Positions 48,201 to 56,483 of a stretch of 64,000 bases of DNA are shown here, piece after piece. Location: assembly GCA_947652115.1 (NCBI GenBank), contig OX393561.1, positions 34,714,336 to 34,778,335 on the forward strand, given 5' to 3'. The DNA is from Blastomussa wellsi. Taxonomy: Eukaryota > Cnidaria > Anthozoa > Scleractinia > Plerogyridae. Both the position numbers and the translations under genes were made by a program. The notes under the pieces were generated by a model. It was not told where the DNA came from and did no database searches. It saw only the letters and a list, made by a program, of their open reading frames with translations. The first letter of the stretch is position 1. Each line of letters starts with the position of its first letter.

Positions 48201-51200
48201 AGTCATACGGCTGTTCACAATAGCTCCAAATCTTCCACCAAACCTCCATATCGACAGAAACAGAGCCAGCCTTTTTTAGGCAAGGGCCACTTCCAGTCCA
48301 AGTGGAAACCACAGAGAAACTGGAAGAAAAAGGAGGAAACCAGCAAAAAATAAACACTGATGATGATATCATGCCAAAGCTTCAATTGCTACAGGTACAT
48401 CAGTTTGAAGGCTTTATTCCTACACTAATAGCTTACCTTGTTGAACAAATAAGTTGCTTCAAAAGCGGTAGGCTGGCAAAATTTGTCCATTGTTGGCAAA
48501 AAATTACCTCAGACACTGAGATTCTTCAAATGGTGTCAGGGCAATACATTGAATTTGACACTAAGCCTTGTCAAACACACACCCCTACAATGAAATGTTT
48601 TAGTGCTGCAGAAAATGCTATCATTTCTAAAGAGGTTACAAGCCTGCTTAAGAAAGCAGTTATTGTTAAAACCAGACATGAGCCAGGGGAGTTTATCTCT
48701 TCTGTTTTTGTGCGACCCAAAAAAGATGGATCTCACAGGATGATACTAAATCTTAAAAACCTGAATAAGCATGTACAATACAACCACTTTAAAATGGATA
48801 CACTTCAAAGTGTAATAAGCCTTATAACACCTAACTGCTATATGGCATCTGTGGATCTAAAGGACGCCTATTACTCTGTCCCCATTGCGGTTGCACACCA
48901 GAAGTACCTTAAGTTTGAATGGGCTGGTAAATTGTATCAGTTTACCTGTTTTCCTAATGGCTTAGCTTTCTGTCCGAGAAAGTTCACCAAACTTATGAAG
49001 CCAGCCTACGCAGTTTTGAGGCAACTTGGACATATAAACTCACCTTATATTGATGACTCATACCTACAAGGTGGCAGTTATGAGGAATGCTTAGCTAATG
49101 TCCTAGACACTGTGAAAATGTTCCTCTCATTGGGTTTCATTCTTCACCCTCAGAAGTCAATTTTTACCCCTACACAAAAGTTAGTATTTTTGGGGTTTGT
49201 CTTGGACTCAGTCCAGATGAAAATTTATTTGACAAATGAAAAAATTGACAAGCTACAATCAGTCTGTACCAAGCTTATCAAGGCCCCCAAAACCACTATA
49301 CGGGAGGTTTCCAGGGCCCTTGGGTATATGGTATCTAGTTTCCCAGGTGTCATGTTTGGCCCACTTTATTTCCGCCAATTAGAGAGGGAGAAAACTCTGG
49401 CCCTAAGATACAGCAAGGGTGATTATGATGCTTTTATGAAAGTATCAGAGAAAGCTTGTAAAGAATTAATGTGGTGGACCACACACCTTGAAGCAAGCTA
49501 CAATGTCATTAGTCATGGTGAGCCTTCTGTTGTCATGACCACTGATGCCTCATCCACTGGCTGGGGCTGTGCCCTAAATGACACCAGTACAGGTGGCCAC
49601 TGGACTCCAGAGGAGGCCAGAAACCACATCAACTATTTGGAGCTCCTGGCCATTTACTTGGCTCTGAAATCTTTTTCATCGATCCTTAATGGGCAGCATG
49701 TGAAAGTCATGGTTGATAATATGACTGCCCTGTCTGATGTGAACCATATGGGTACTAGTAGCTCTGAGAAAAGAAATGACCTTGCCAAAGAAATTTGGTT
49801 ATGGTGTGCTGAAAGAAATATTTGGCTTACAGCTGTCCATATCCCAGGCATAGAGAATGTGGAAGCTGATAAACAATCCAGACAGTCTCACTCACAACTT
49901 GAGTGGACACTAGACAGAACTATTTTCAGGGACTGCCTCAATGTAGTTAAGGTTGTGCCCAATATTGACTTATTCGCTTCCAGACTAAACCACCAGCTTC
50001 AGCCTTATGTCTCCTGGCACCCTGATCCAGGGGCTGTGGCAGTTGATGCATTTCACTTATCATGGAAGCAATATGTGCCTTATATGTTCCCTCCATTTTC
50101 TCTTATCAGCAGAGTATTGCAAAAGATTCAATGGGAGAGGGTTCAAGGAATTATCATTGTTCCAAAATGGCCAACCCAAACATGGTGGCCTGTCTTGATG
50201 AGAATGCTGATCGACAATCCAGTACTACTACCCTGCAGAAAGAGGTTGCTGTTTCTCCCAAGCAGCCCAGAAATGATTCACCCTCTGTATCCAAAACTGG
50301 AGCTGCTGATGTGTCACTTGTCTGGAGATCTCTTGAAAGCCAAGGAATTTCGACAGAAGCTTCAAGGATCATCTTGCAGTCCTGGAGATCAGGCACCACA
50401 ACTCAGTACCGAATTTACCACAAGAAGTGGGAATCATTCTGCAGTCGACGGAACATTAATCCCCTTCAGGCCACTTTACAGGATGGTATAAATTTCCTTG
50501 GAGAACTATTTACTACTGGTGTAGGGTACAGCTGTATAAACACTGCACGTAGTGCCCTGTCATCACTTATTGTGCTTCCAGGGGGTGTTCACTTTGGCAG
50601 CCATCCGCTTGTTACCAGGTTTGTTAAAGGCGCTTTTGAAACTAGGCCTTCCCTTCCACGATACAAAGAAATATGGGACGTAAACTCTGTCCTAAAGGTA
50701 CTTGCCACCTGGAATCTTGGAGTGGAATTGAGTCTTAGAGACATGTCTTGGAAGCTAACCATGTTACTTGCTCTCTTGTCTGGCCAGAGAGTACAGACAC
50801 TGAAGGCTCTCACTCTAACCTCAATGGCCTTCACTGCAGACAAATGTGTATTTACGATTGACACCCCTCTGAAGACCACTCGGCCAGGTAAGCATCTGGG
50901 TCGAATTGAGTTTTTGGCATACGAGCCTGACAAGAACCTGTGTGTTGTACGTCATCTACAAGCCTATATTGACAGGACATCTCAACTAAGAGGTGAAGCT
51001 GACCAGTTGCTGATTGGCCATCAGAAACCTCACAAACCGGTGTCAACTAACACCATTGCTCGGTGGCTCAAGAATGTCATGACCAAAGCAGGAATTGACA
51101 CTAGTGTGTATAAAGCTCACAGCACAAGAGCAGCTGCAACTTCAGCTGCAAAGGAAAAACTGGTCCCTATTGACACTATCTTGTCTACAGCAGGTTGGAG

Positions 51201-53412
51201 TAGTGAGAGCACCTTTGCTCGATTTTACAATAAGCCTATCCAAGACACTGCCAAAAATTTTGGGCATGAACTTTTGCATAACAGCTGTTAATACTTCTTA
51301 CATGATTGACCAGACTTGTTCATATTGTTACTGTTACTCACTGGAAGATATTTCTAAGTGATATGTGCTTTGTTCAGCACCCTGTTGTTGCTATTTTGCA
51401 TTAAATTTTATTGATGTTCATGGTTTTTGCTCATGATCATGACGCTTTAAAGTCTCACGTGACTCCTTAGCGACATTGACCAATGACGAAGTAGAATTGT
51501 AAAATTAAACGAAACTTACCGTAAGTTGAAGTTTGATTGAGATTCTACGAAGTCATTGGTCTGGAGCTAAGGAGTCAGGTGCCCTCCCATCTGGGCTACC
51601 CACCCTATTATTACAACAGTCCTGATCATTCGCCTTTAAAGTGTGACCGCTCTGGTTTCGCGCGCATATCTCTCACCTGACTCCTTAGCTCCAGACCAAT
51701 GACTTCGTAGAATCTCAATCAAACTTCAACTTACGGTAAGTTTCGTTTAATTTTACAATTATGTCACTACCACTTAGCTTTTCCTACTTCCTCCTTACTT
51801 CACACCTTGGGTTTTGGGGTCTCTCTTTGTAAGATTTCTTGTTTGTCATTTTGCTAATAAACTTGTTGAACCCCATCTTGGTGTGACAGTAATTGGTATG
51901 CGAGCCATAATTTTAACAACTTAAATGGAAAAAATAAAACATTAACTCTTCTCCTGATTTTATGCTCAGCTCGCCATTAAAAACAGAGTGCCTAGGCTTT
52001 GATCTAGATCTATACGCTTTTACGCGTACTAATTGATCAAATTTATGCTATATAATATATTGGTATTCGACATGAAATGCCCCCTGGTTTAATGAACTGG
52101 GAGCGGCATGAACGTACTGAGGTATATTAAAGTCAAATTAAAAGTATCAGCAGCGGATTTTTAGGCTTTGATGTCGAAATTATCAATAATCTCTCACGTT
52201 GTCGTTCACGACAACAAAAAACGGGCTAGAGAATGCATTCTACAACTATTTACTATCCTTTGTTTTCATTTAACAGAATAAATGAATACAAAATGAGCGG
52301 ACATGATGCAATAAGATTAAGAGGGCGCATAAAGCGCCAAATCTTTAAGGTTTATATCTTTTCTTTTGATGTGAACATGGAAGATTTGAATTAAAGTTTG
52401 TCTCTTGGGATTTACAGACAAAAAATTAATAACGAAAATTGTCTCTGGTCTTTTATGATTTACAACTGAAGGAACTGTACAAAAACTTGTTTACAAGACG
52501 GTCCTTCGTTCGTATCGAAACCGCAAATACAGAAACACGTGCTCATGGAAATGATTCCTGAAATGACCCGCTACGTTTCATGACAAAGACTCCAACTCAA
52601 AATTGCCTATTTAATGCTAGGAACTTCTTTTACTGTCTTTGATGAAGTTGTAAACAAATGATAACTGAGCTGACAAAAGTATAAAATCCCGCCAAAATAA
52701 GGACACGTTGAACCACGTTTTAACCCGCTGCTGAAATGAACACAACGATAATTTTACAATTCAAAATACCATGATATTTTTGTTTGGAATCCTACGGTGT
52801 GACCTGAAAAAAAGAAGTTCAAACTATTATAGAAACAAGAAAAAAGGCATATATCTTACCAAGACAAGAACAGGCCAGCAGCTTCATGAGATATGTTGGG
52901 GGTTGACAATCGGGGTAAAATGGCTTCGCGACGTACTCGGCGAAGGTCAGCGCAATTATGGCTCCTGATGCCGGCCGTATGATTAGCACTGATGTCCAAG
53001 CGAACAAATAGGCAGGGATTCGACCAAATGCCACCATAAGGTAGGAATATTCACCGCCCGATTTGGGGATCAGCGTCCCCAACTCGGCATAACAGAGGCT
53101 GCCGAACAACGCCAACAGTCCGCAGCCTAACCACACAAGAAGAGAAGCACCGATCGAATTCGTTTCTTGGAGGATACTAGTCGGCGAAAGGAAAATACCA
53201 GAGCCGATAACGGTTCCCACGATGAGGCCGATTCCATTGATTACGGAAACGTTCTTTTTCAAGGCTATTTTCTGTTCGCCTTTCTCTTCATCCGCCAAGA
53301 AAGGCTCATTCGTTTTGTCGAGAGAATTAGACTGGTCTAAACTTTCGCTTGAAGTCGATTCGTTCGCTAGTTTCTCGCCAACATCGCCATTTACTACTGG
53401 AACAGGAGGCAT
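36250..53412 (-). CDS. SLC7-type amino-acid transporter 2, complete
   Basis: Ten coding exons on the minus strand: 53412-52860, 41902-41777, 40780-40681, 40240-40196, 40105-39982, 38979-38876, 38269-38173, 38094-37939, 37123-36946, 36326-36250. All GT-AG; phases join to 519 codons plus TAA. Features: hydrophilic acidic N-tail, GSGIF at 70-74 in TM1, [20 protein letters not shown]169 in FYPDCQ (heavy-chain disulfide position), [20 protein letters not shown] in TM6, [18 protein letters not shown], and [12 protein letters not shown] near TM10; about twelve membrane spans. Exon sizes 126, 100, 45, 124, 104 and 97 nt are the same as those of transporter 1, so these are paralogues of one ancestral gene, now convergent. 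Family known: light chain of a heteromeric exchanger with an SLC3 glycoprotein. Subtype not assigned. Intron 1 (about 11 kb) holds two DIRS-like elements in antisense orientation. Confidence 0.96.
36461..36744 (-). repeat. tRNA-derived SINE copy 2 (best preserved)
   Basis: On the minus strand the head reads gggaggcacggtgacctaat then ggttattgtgcttgactccg, with an A-box-like ggtgacctaatgg and B-box-like agttgaagccctgg. The tail has acactttactcttgcagtgc, accatctcatgc-like and cccatcaggtc-derived words shared by the family. It lies in an intron of transporter 2. Confidence 0.8.
37454..37560 (+). pseudogene. Possible LINE reverse-transcriptase C-terminal fragment
   Basis: A short open stretch reads [20 protein letters not shown], resembling the C-terminal Cys/His segment (C..C...E..EHFLF.C) of non-LTR reverse transcriptases. 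Nothing else of a LINE is visible around it, so this is weak. Confidence 0.25.
38446..38795 (-). repeat. tRNA-derived SINE copy 3, split by a foldback insert
   Basis: Minus-strand head gggaggcacggtggcctaat with B-box-like aggttcaaaccctgg; the tail has ggactagcatcccatccggg. The body is interrupted at 38527-38668 by a foldback element. Confidence 0.75.
38527..38668. repeat. Foldback element nested in a SINE
   Basis: Arms ggccccagttgttcaaag with gtggataacgctatccactg and the complement cagtggatagcgttatccac with ctttgaactggggcc. The flanks cctgg/cctgg look like a 5-bp target duplication of SINE sequence. Confidence 0.8.
41548..41597. repeat. (ATT)n microsatellite
   Basis: Imperfect ATT trinucleotide run. 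Similar short runs are at 41141-41165, 22052-22078, 13008-13030 and 60497-60515. Confidence 0.8.
42420..42640 (+). repeat. Dispersed repeat (shared with 31570-31900)
   Basis: Diverged copy with the words agctcggtcacggatgacac, tttgaaaagtttagccta and aaggcaattttatacac. It lies in intron 1 of transporter 2, left of the DIRS-like elements. Confidence 0.5.
43413..44426 (+). CDS. Gag-like protein of YR element 1
   Basis: This is a 337-codon frame from the ATG at 43413 ([12 protein letters not shown]). The N-terminus is basic, followed by an Ala/Pro-rich stretch, a predicted coiled coil ([17 protein letters not shown]), a Gln/His-rich segment and a C-terminal Cys/His cluster (CSCN, HHCRVC, MLHC) likely to bind zinc and nucleic acid. 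It ends at UGA followed by CUAG, and the RT region continues in the same frame right after. Gag identity is inferred from position and the Cys/His cluster. Confidence 0.65.
   Translation: MAASKPKRSVKQPLNPDYVYDFPAMVFPSDFNPNSTPSAAAPSAAQVPATTPAVTGAVPVAKKKSTKSAKIQDQLELERLKNQNLQLELKLISQKEAHQTTQDKMSSDTRGQLIHDQSQEKILASLLNDLTPPSREEQTQLANPTFPVMQQLKASAKGHTVFSAKGTLDYDKIDISEFVFAFLEFVQQQQQSHHQHLLQFLQLLMEKAMNYSWPSVRNFNLSINQALAQGRLTWGQMDVIQARSNTFFSHADLRSSQNPGSKFSGPRQQRDPPRREQKDMYCTDWNYTAKCSCNITDPEYKNTHHCRVCDSDQHPMLHCAKRRYPIPTNKSAQPKPQ
44427..45536 (+). CDS. Reverse transcriptase of YR element 1
   Basis: Open in the same frame as the gag-like ORF from the codon after its UGA. There is no ATG early in the frame, which suggests readthrough or reinitiation. 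RT motifs: [18 protein letters not shown] (motif 1-like), [16 protein letters not shown] (motif A with D), FPFGLRSAT (motif B) and YIDDFYG (catalytic YxDD). Motif order and the FGLRSA wording fit the YR-retroelement RT clade. The frame ends at 45536, and RNase H continues in another frame. Confidence 0.85.
   Translation, partial: LVEHTDIIETVLRSGNYNFAIAQVPIRTSFNIDNWTQYLHDYEDFIIVQYLRYGWPINYQSNVLPQSTLNNHSSAIQNNFCLMDYLVEELAHGAIIGPFSCNPFSCPCVVSPLQTVPKRNSSKLRVVHDLSFPEGASVNSGIPKDSYLNHNYKLTLPGVDRLIHFIRLRGRHCHIYKKDLARAFRQISLDPKDVPLLGFVVHNQLYFHTRFPFGLRSATMVCQRVTKAVIHILTKEGYLADVYIDDFYGVELAELAGVAFNRMTELFVELGLEASPAKDQLPNTQMLVLGIWFNTDDMTVSVPEFRLLELRAELSHWLALEQATKRQLQVLVGKLSYVCSCVRPGRAFMSRLLNELRSCDSRRKPIPVS
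45487..46092 (+). CDS. RNase H domain of YR element 1 (frame-shifted from RT)
   Basis: RNase H motifs: [12 protein letters not shown] (first Asp), [15 protein letters not shown] (Glu), [13 protein letters not shown] (second Asp) and [15 protein letters not shown] (final acidic). The domain is in a different frame from the RT ORF, with the shift near 45520-45535, so it is either a disabling indel or a frameshift site. Treated as a broken part of one pol gene. Confidence 0.75.
   Translation: MNCAVVIRVENLFLCHELKLDLQWWLHFLDRYNGVSVIGTEFLESSEHLFSTDASLTGCGAICEGEYFHELFPPIITQQQLSITQLELLTVVVAVKLWQLKLKGRCIMIHCDNQACVDMINSMRSRNVFLQACLRELWLTLAVNNIMLKAAHIPGHENTLADCLSRWHTDAIYQSRFHALTVSLELQPITVNPLLFSFTCT
46192..47216 (+). 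pseudogene. Tyrosine recombinase of YR element 1, frameshifted
   Basis: Two overlapping frames, 46192-46590 and 46503-47216, together give one recombinase; the break is near 46500. The N-terminal SAM-like part is in the first frame. The catalytic part has SLLRKSNL (first Arg), PHSFRRGG (HxxR), GDWSSD and a Tyr in MVYL. The last ~35 codons of the second frame are not native, because they run into the left end of element 2 (from about 47110). Confidence 0.75.
47226..48353 (+). CDS. Gag-like protein of DIRS element 2
   Basis: A 375-codon frame from ATG 47226. The N-terminal third is acidic/Ser-rich with [20 protein letters not shown]; the middle contains [13 protein letters not shown] and a helical segment. 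The C-terminus is Lys/Arg-rich ([13 protein letters not shown]), likely to bind RNA. It matches the general plan of DIRS ORF1 proteins; no enzymatic motif. Its end overlaps the open part of pol by 52 nt in another frame. Confidence 0.7.
   Translation: MANSTNSEDNPEGTGPPSTEEIEDDLLEESALENSDSLLSVLAKLNQNMDHMAGSMSAMGEAFATLSKQCPAKRDARSGNLNPLNGKTKKSRVEVSEEGETDSESDDADVHELLATNAENEAEGAKKSSASSQDSCKNDGEDELLKKLALDFSKDDKVSSPISKQLAEIINKRWASKLGENKVKETVEKYDRPENCEKLVAPKVNPEIWEKLSHYGKKQDLRLSAIQNMIVKVGAIIAQSTQTLMDFRSQGRKLDTSALLTAQIDAIALLGHTNYELSLRRREAIKPNLNKEFGSLCSSQTPVTTLLFGDELQSQLTAIRASNRISHTAVHNSSKSSTKPPYRQKQSQPFLGKGHFQSKWKPQRNWKKKEETSKK
48371..50491 (+). CDS. RT-RNase H polyprotein of DIRS element 2
   Basis: The frame is open from 48302; the first ATG is at 48371, 18 nt after the gag stop, giving 706 residues. 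[37 protein letters not shown] (motif A), [14 protein letters not shown] (motif B) and YIDDS (about residue 226, catalytic). RNase [42 protein letters not shown] conserved extension follows, with [19 protein letters not shown] and [12 protein letters not shown], as in other DIRS pol proteins; its function is unclear to me. Pol is in the -1 frame relative to gag. No internal stop, so it may be functional. Confidence 0.9.
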   Translation: MPKLQLLQVHQFEGFIPTLIAYLVEQISCFKSGRLAKFVHCWQKITSDTEILQMVSGQYIEFDTKPCQTHTPTMKCFSAAENAIISKEVTSLLKKAVIVKTRHEPGEFISSVFVRPKKDGSHRMILNLKNLNKHVQYNHFKMDTLQSVISLITPNCYMASVDLKDAYYSVPIAVAHQKYLKFEWAGKLYQFTCFPNGLAFCPRKFTKLMKPAYAVLRQLGHINSPYIDDSYLQGGSYEECLANVLDTVKMFLSLGFILHPQKSIFTPTQKLVFLGFVLDSVQMKIYLTNEKIDKLQSVCTKLIKAPKTTIREVSRALGYMVSSFPGVMFGPLYFRQLEREKTLALRYSKGDYDAFMKVSEKACKELMWWTTHLEASYNVISHGEPSVVMTTDASSTGWGCALNDTSTGGHWTPEEARNHINYLELLAIYLALKSFSSILNGQHVKVMVDNMTALSDVNHMGTSSSEKRNDLAKEIWLWCAERNIWLTAVHIPGIENVEADKQSRQSHSQLEWTLDRTIFRDCLNVVKVVPNIDLFASRLNHQLQPYVSWHPDPGAVAVDAFHLSWKQYVPYMFPPFSLISRVLQKIQWERVQGIIIVPKWPTQTWWPVLMRMLIDNPVLLPCRKRLLFLPSSPEMIHPLYPKLELLMCHLSGDLLKAKEFRQKLQGSSCSPGDQAPQLSTEFTTRSGNHSAVDGTLIPFRPLYRMV
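50062..51291 (+). CDS. Tyrosine recombinase of DIRS element 2
   Basis: A 409-codon frame starting at an ATG inside pol and overlapping it by 430 nt in another frame, the usual DIRS arrangement. An N-terminal core-binding part ([20 protein letters not shown]) is followed by the catalytic domain: first Arg in [19 protein letters not shown] (HxxR), [13 protein letters not shown] with the Tyr nucleophile. All four key residues are present. Role: integrates the circular DNA made by reverse transcription. Confidence 0.9.
   Translation: MEAICALYVPSIFSYQQSIAKDSMGEGSRNYHCSKMANPNMVACLDENADRQSSTTTLQKEVAVSPKQPRNDSPSVSKTGAADVSLVWRSLESQGISTEASRIILQSWRSGTTTQYRIYHKKWESFCSRRNINPLQATLQDGINFLGELFTTGVGYSCINTARSALSSLIVLPGGVHFGSHPLVTRFVKGAFETRPSLPRYKEIWDVNSVLKVLATWNLGVELSLRDMSWKLTMLLALLSGQRVQTLKALTLTSMAFTADKCVFTIDTPLKTTRPGKHLGRIEFLAYEPDKNLCVVRHLQAYIDRTSQLRGEADQLLIGHQKPHKPVSTNTIARWLKNVMTKAGIDTSVYKAHSTRAAATSAAKEKLVPIDTILSTAGWSSESTFARFYNKPIQDTAKNFGHELLHNSC
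51495..51760. repeat. Perfect 87-nt palindrome arms at the right end of DIRS element 2
   Basis: 51495-51581 and 51674-51760 read as exact reverse complements. Each arm carries a diverged version of the element's terminal repeat (aagtcattggtctggagcta versus cgtcattggtcaatgtcgct). The 92-nt centre contains the complement of the sequence just inside the left terminus (gcgcgcgaaaccagagcggt at about 47159-47178). This suits an internal complementary region or a second, related DIRS terminus. Confidence 0.8.
51761..52859. other. Remainder of transporter 2 intron 1
   Basis: No coding sequence is seen. aataaact near 51856 may be a polyadenylation signal left from the outer element, followed by AT-rich intron sequence up to the donor at 52859. 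I could not match this stretch to the left end of element 1. Confidence 0.4.
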
Positions 53413-55513
53413 GGCGTTAAAAAAATCGAGTAGAAACCAAGCAACTGCACTTCTTGCTGTTCTCTTCGCTTTCTAGCGGGCAATTCAAAATTAAAAACAT
53501 TAGAGGAACAGATAAAGCGCGCGTTTTGCGGTTTCCGATAACAAAAACATAATCTTCATTGGCTTAGAGGACAATAGCTGAAAGGAACACCAATCAAATT
53601 CGAGTTAATTTTGGCGCCAAATATTATTGCGTAAGTCATATCAACACGAGCGCACCACGTGTAACAGTCTCAGTTCAAGTGATATTCCCAGCTGCCTTCT
53701 AGCCGACAAAGCCGGATTTCTAAATATTTCGTATCTTTTACAGCAAAAGACCTTTACAAGAATGCTAGCGAGGGTGTGATTGCTGACGCAGTGAGCAACC
53801 AGAAAATAAAAGATCCGAAGATAAAATTGACGCGAAAACCGCTGAAAATTGACAAAACACCTATCTACATTGACCTAAAATAACCCAAAATAAAAAGTGT
53901 TTACACAAAATTAACCAGCAAATACTGATTTTTATCCACTGTTCCATAACGGACACCTGCCTTTGTGAAAAAGCGAGTGGGCCGTAGATTTGTTATTGAA
54001 CTGACCGCCGATTTTTTTGTTCCCAAGACACGCGACCGAAAGGCAAGAACAAACCGAATCCAAACTGAAACAGCTGTGAGTGCTATCACGGAAGCAGTAC
54101 TGCAGCTGTAGCTCTTTAGCCTTTTAACTAATGAAAATGAAATGTTAAAATCCAATTTCTCTTTTCAAGGTGTCCGGCAGCCATTGCCTTAATTTACAAG
54201 TGCCATGGCCACAAAATTACTATCACAAAAATTTTAGGTCTTGTTAGGTCTGAGTACAGTAGAAAAAACAACAACCAGATAGAAGACTGGGTGTCTATCG
54301 AGACTAGTACAGTCTTCTGAAAATTGTGAGCCACATTTTCTTTACTCAGAGTAAATGCAAATTTTGGTTTGTCGGCTGAAAAATTGTGCCCTCTAGCGTA
54401 CCTGTGCCGATCATGAATTATGTAGTCAGTAGTAGGAAAAGTAAATAAAAAGGCTTCTGGCAACAAAGATTAATTTAAAATTGTTTAAGAAAGGAAAGAA
54501 AAAAGAAAAGTTTGTGAGAAAACAAAAAGGTAAACGTAGTTATAGTTGAGAGATGCCATTTTTGGCGAAAAGCTAACCTCGCCCCAATGTACCCCAGCCC
54601 CCCCCCCCCCTGATTTCAAAAATGGTAGACCGTAATTAAAGGCATCGTGTTGCGACACCACCATAACATTGTGTTGCGACCATAATATCGTTTTGCGACA
54701 CCACCTTAATATAATATTGAAATTTCATGTTCAAAATTTAGTAACACCTAAACCTGAAGAAGGCTGGTCTGGCCAGCCATTGTTTGGAATCGATATACAC
54801 ATAACTGCAAGACTGATACTACACAAAAACTGACTTTGCGGGACATCAACATGACCGAATAGAATACCGATAAAGCAGGGCTGTAACCGTGGACAACTGT
54901 TTCGCCCTTACTGGGGCTCGTCAGCACGGTGGACAGATTTTAAATGGGGCCAGCGCGAACGCCAGCCCAAATAAAATGACCCTTTCACTGTATTTTCGTA
55001 CTTTGAACTTACAATATACCACGTTGTTTCAGCCTTGCAGTAGTCTTTGACTTTTCATCGTTCATTTAAATGTAGATGTAGATTTATTTTTCAAGTTTGG
55101 CTGATTAGATCTCCTGTGAGATCCAACGTGCAATCAAGCAAGATCTTCGTCCACAGATAACTAAAGTGGCCTCTTGTTTTACATTGCGTCACTAATGTTT
55201 CGCTTTCCTACGTCGTCATGCACTGAAGCTATACGAAACATGATCCATCTCATAAACTTGAGTAGTTCTGGAAAGTCGACCTTGTTGGAAGCCAACATGG
55301 TTGGCCAACATGGTTCCATGGTAGTTCCACGGTAGTTTAAATTGTAACGATGTTTCTCAGGTTGAATCAAATCCCTGATGAAGTCAGGCCTTGCTGACGA
55401 AATATTGGAAAGAAAAGATATAGTTAATCCCAACCGTACGGTCAGCCTTTCTGTGTTCGGTTGTTCCACATAATGCCGAACAGTTTCTTCGATGTCTATT
55501 CGCTTGAAAAAGT

Positions 55514-55700
55514 CTGCATTATAACGAGCCTAGTGGCCCATCAGGCCGGAGCTTATCCCGGTTTCCCGCTTAGCATGAAGCGACAGAGAGTGTTTCTACC
55601 TCTCCCTGGATGGGATGCTAGTCCATCGCAGGGTCAACCCCACAGCAGCAAATTCGCCGGTATCCATTTATACACATGGGTTAAGAGAGGCACTTGGAAT
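55514..55700 (-). repeat. Truncated tRNA-SINE copy 4
   Basis: Carries ctagtggcccatcaggccgg, agcttatcccggtttc and gggatgctagtccatcgcag, then tatccatttatacacatggg, and stops before the tRNA-like head. A second fragment with agtgccccaccagcacgg and agcttatcccggtttcc follows at 55745-55800. Confidence 0.7.
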
Positions 55701-55899
55701 CCATTATTTACAGTATTATTTACAGTATTTACAGTCTTCATTCGACCCTAGTGCCCCACCAGCACGGAGCTTATCCCGGTTTCCTTAGCATTAACGCCCG
55801 GAGATGTTTGGAAATTTAAGCGCTTTTTTTGGACATTTGTGACATTTTTTGGTCATACCCCTATATACTCAAAAAAACTTCCTTTGCAAAATGAAAACA

Positions 55900-56300
55900 T
55901 GAATGTCTTCCCACGAGCGTCATGTTTTATGACATTTTTGCCCGGGTATGCGCAAGGCAAAATTTGTAGATAAATTTGGGTTAAATAGTGACCTACGTCT
56001 TTGGGCTTTTCGTTTTTTTCCCTTTTTTCCCTTTTCCTTTTTCTCCGTTTCTTATCGTTCTGCAGTTGTTGGCCTTCTACTGGGCTTGCCTTCAGTCCAA
56101 AAATTCCCAAGAAAGCGTGATCCAAACATGAAACTCTTGCCATGGAGTCAGGGGAGTTGAGGCAATTTTCCTCCGAGTTTTTCACTCAAATTTCTAAGAA
56201 TTTCCGTGTGTATTTCATGCTCAATTAACTCTGTCACTCTGATCTGTCACTCTGCAGATATTGAGTATAAGTGATGTTTTTTTGGGTAAAAGATGATGGC
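55900..56300 (+). repeat. Dispersed repeat (shared with 32090-32460, inverted)
   Basis: See the words ttgttggccttctactgg, ttgccatggagtc and gttgaggcaattttcc, shared with the other copy in the same order on the opposite strand. Confidence 0.6.
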
Positions 56301-56483
56301 GTCAGAAGCGGAACAAAGAGCAATGTTCGTCATGGCCGGTTTTGGCCGGCAAGGGAGCCAATGGGTTGACATGAAAACCCAAAATCCACTTTTTGCGACA
56401 TTTTTTACGTTATTGAGCTTTCTTTAGGCAGATTGCCCAAATCTATGGCGAAAGGACTTATCTTTTGAAAAGTTTAGTCACAT

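Larger units (their letters stand above)
47110..51497 (+). mobile_element. DIRS-like retrotransposon 2, coding-intact, inserted in element 1
   Basis: Outer inverted repeats: attctacttcgtcattggtc at 47110 onwards and its complement ending at about 51496; 43-45 nt match without error. Between them lie open frames for gag-like protein, RT-RNase H and tyrosine recombinase in the DIRS order. It sits at the 3' end of element 1's recombinase, so it came later. DIRS elements integrate by recombinase without long target duplications, and none is visible. Confidence 0.85.

Noticed and set aside
53901..54155. 84-codon minus-strand frame upstream of transporter 2
   Set aside because: No domain, start context or splice link to the transporter.
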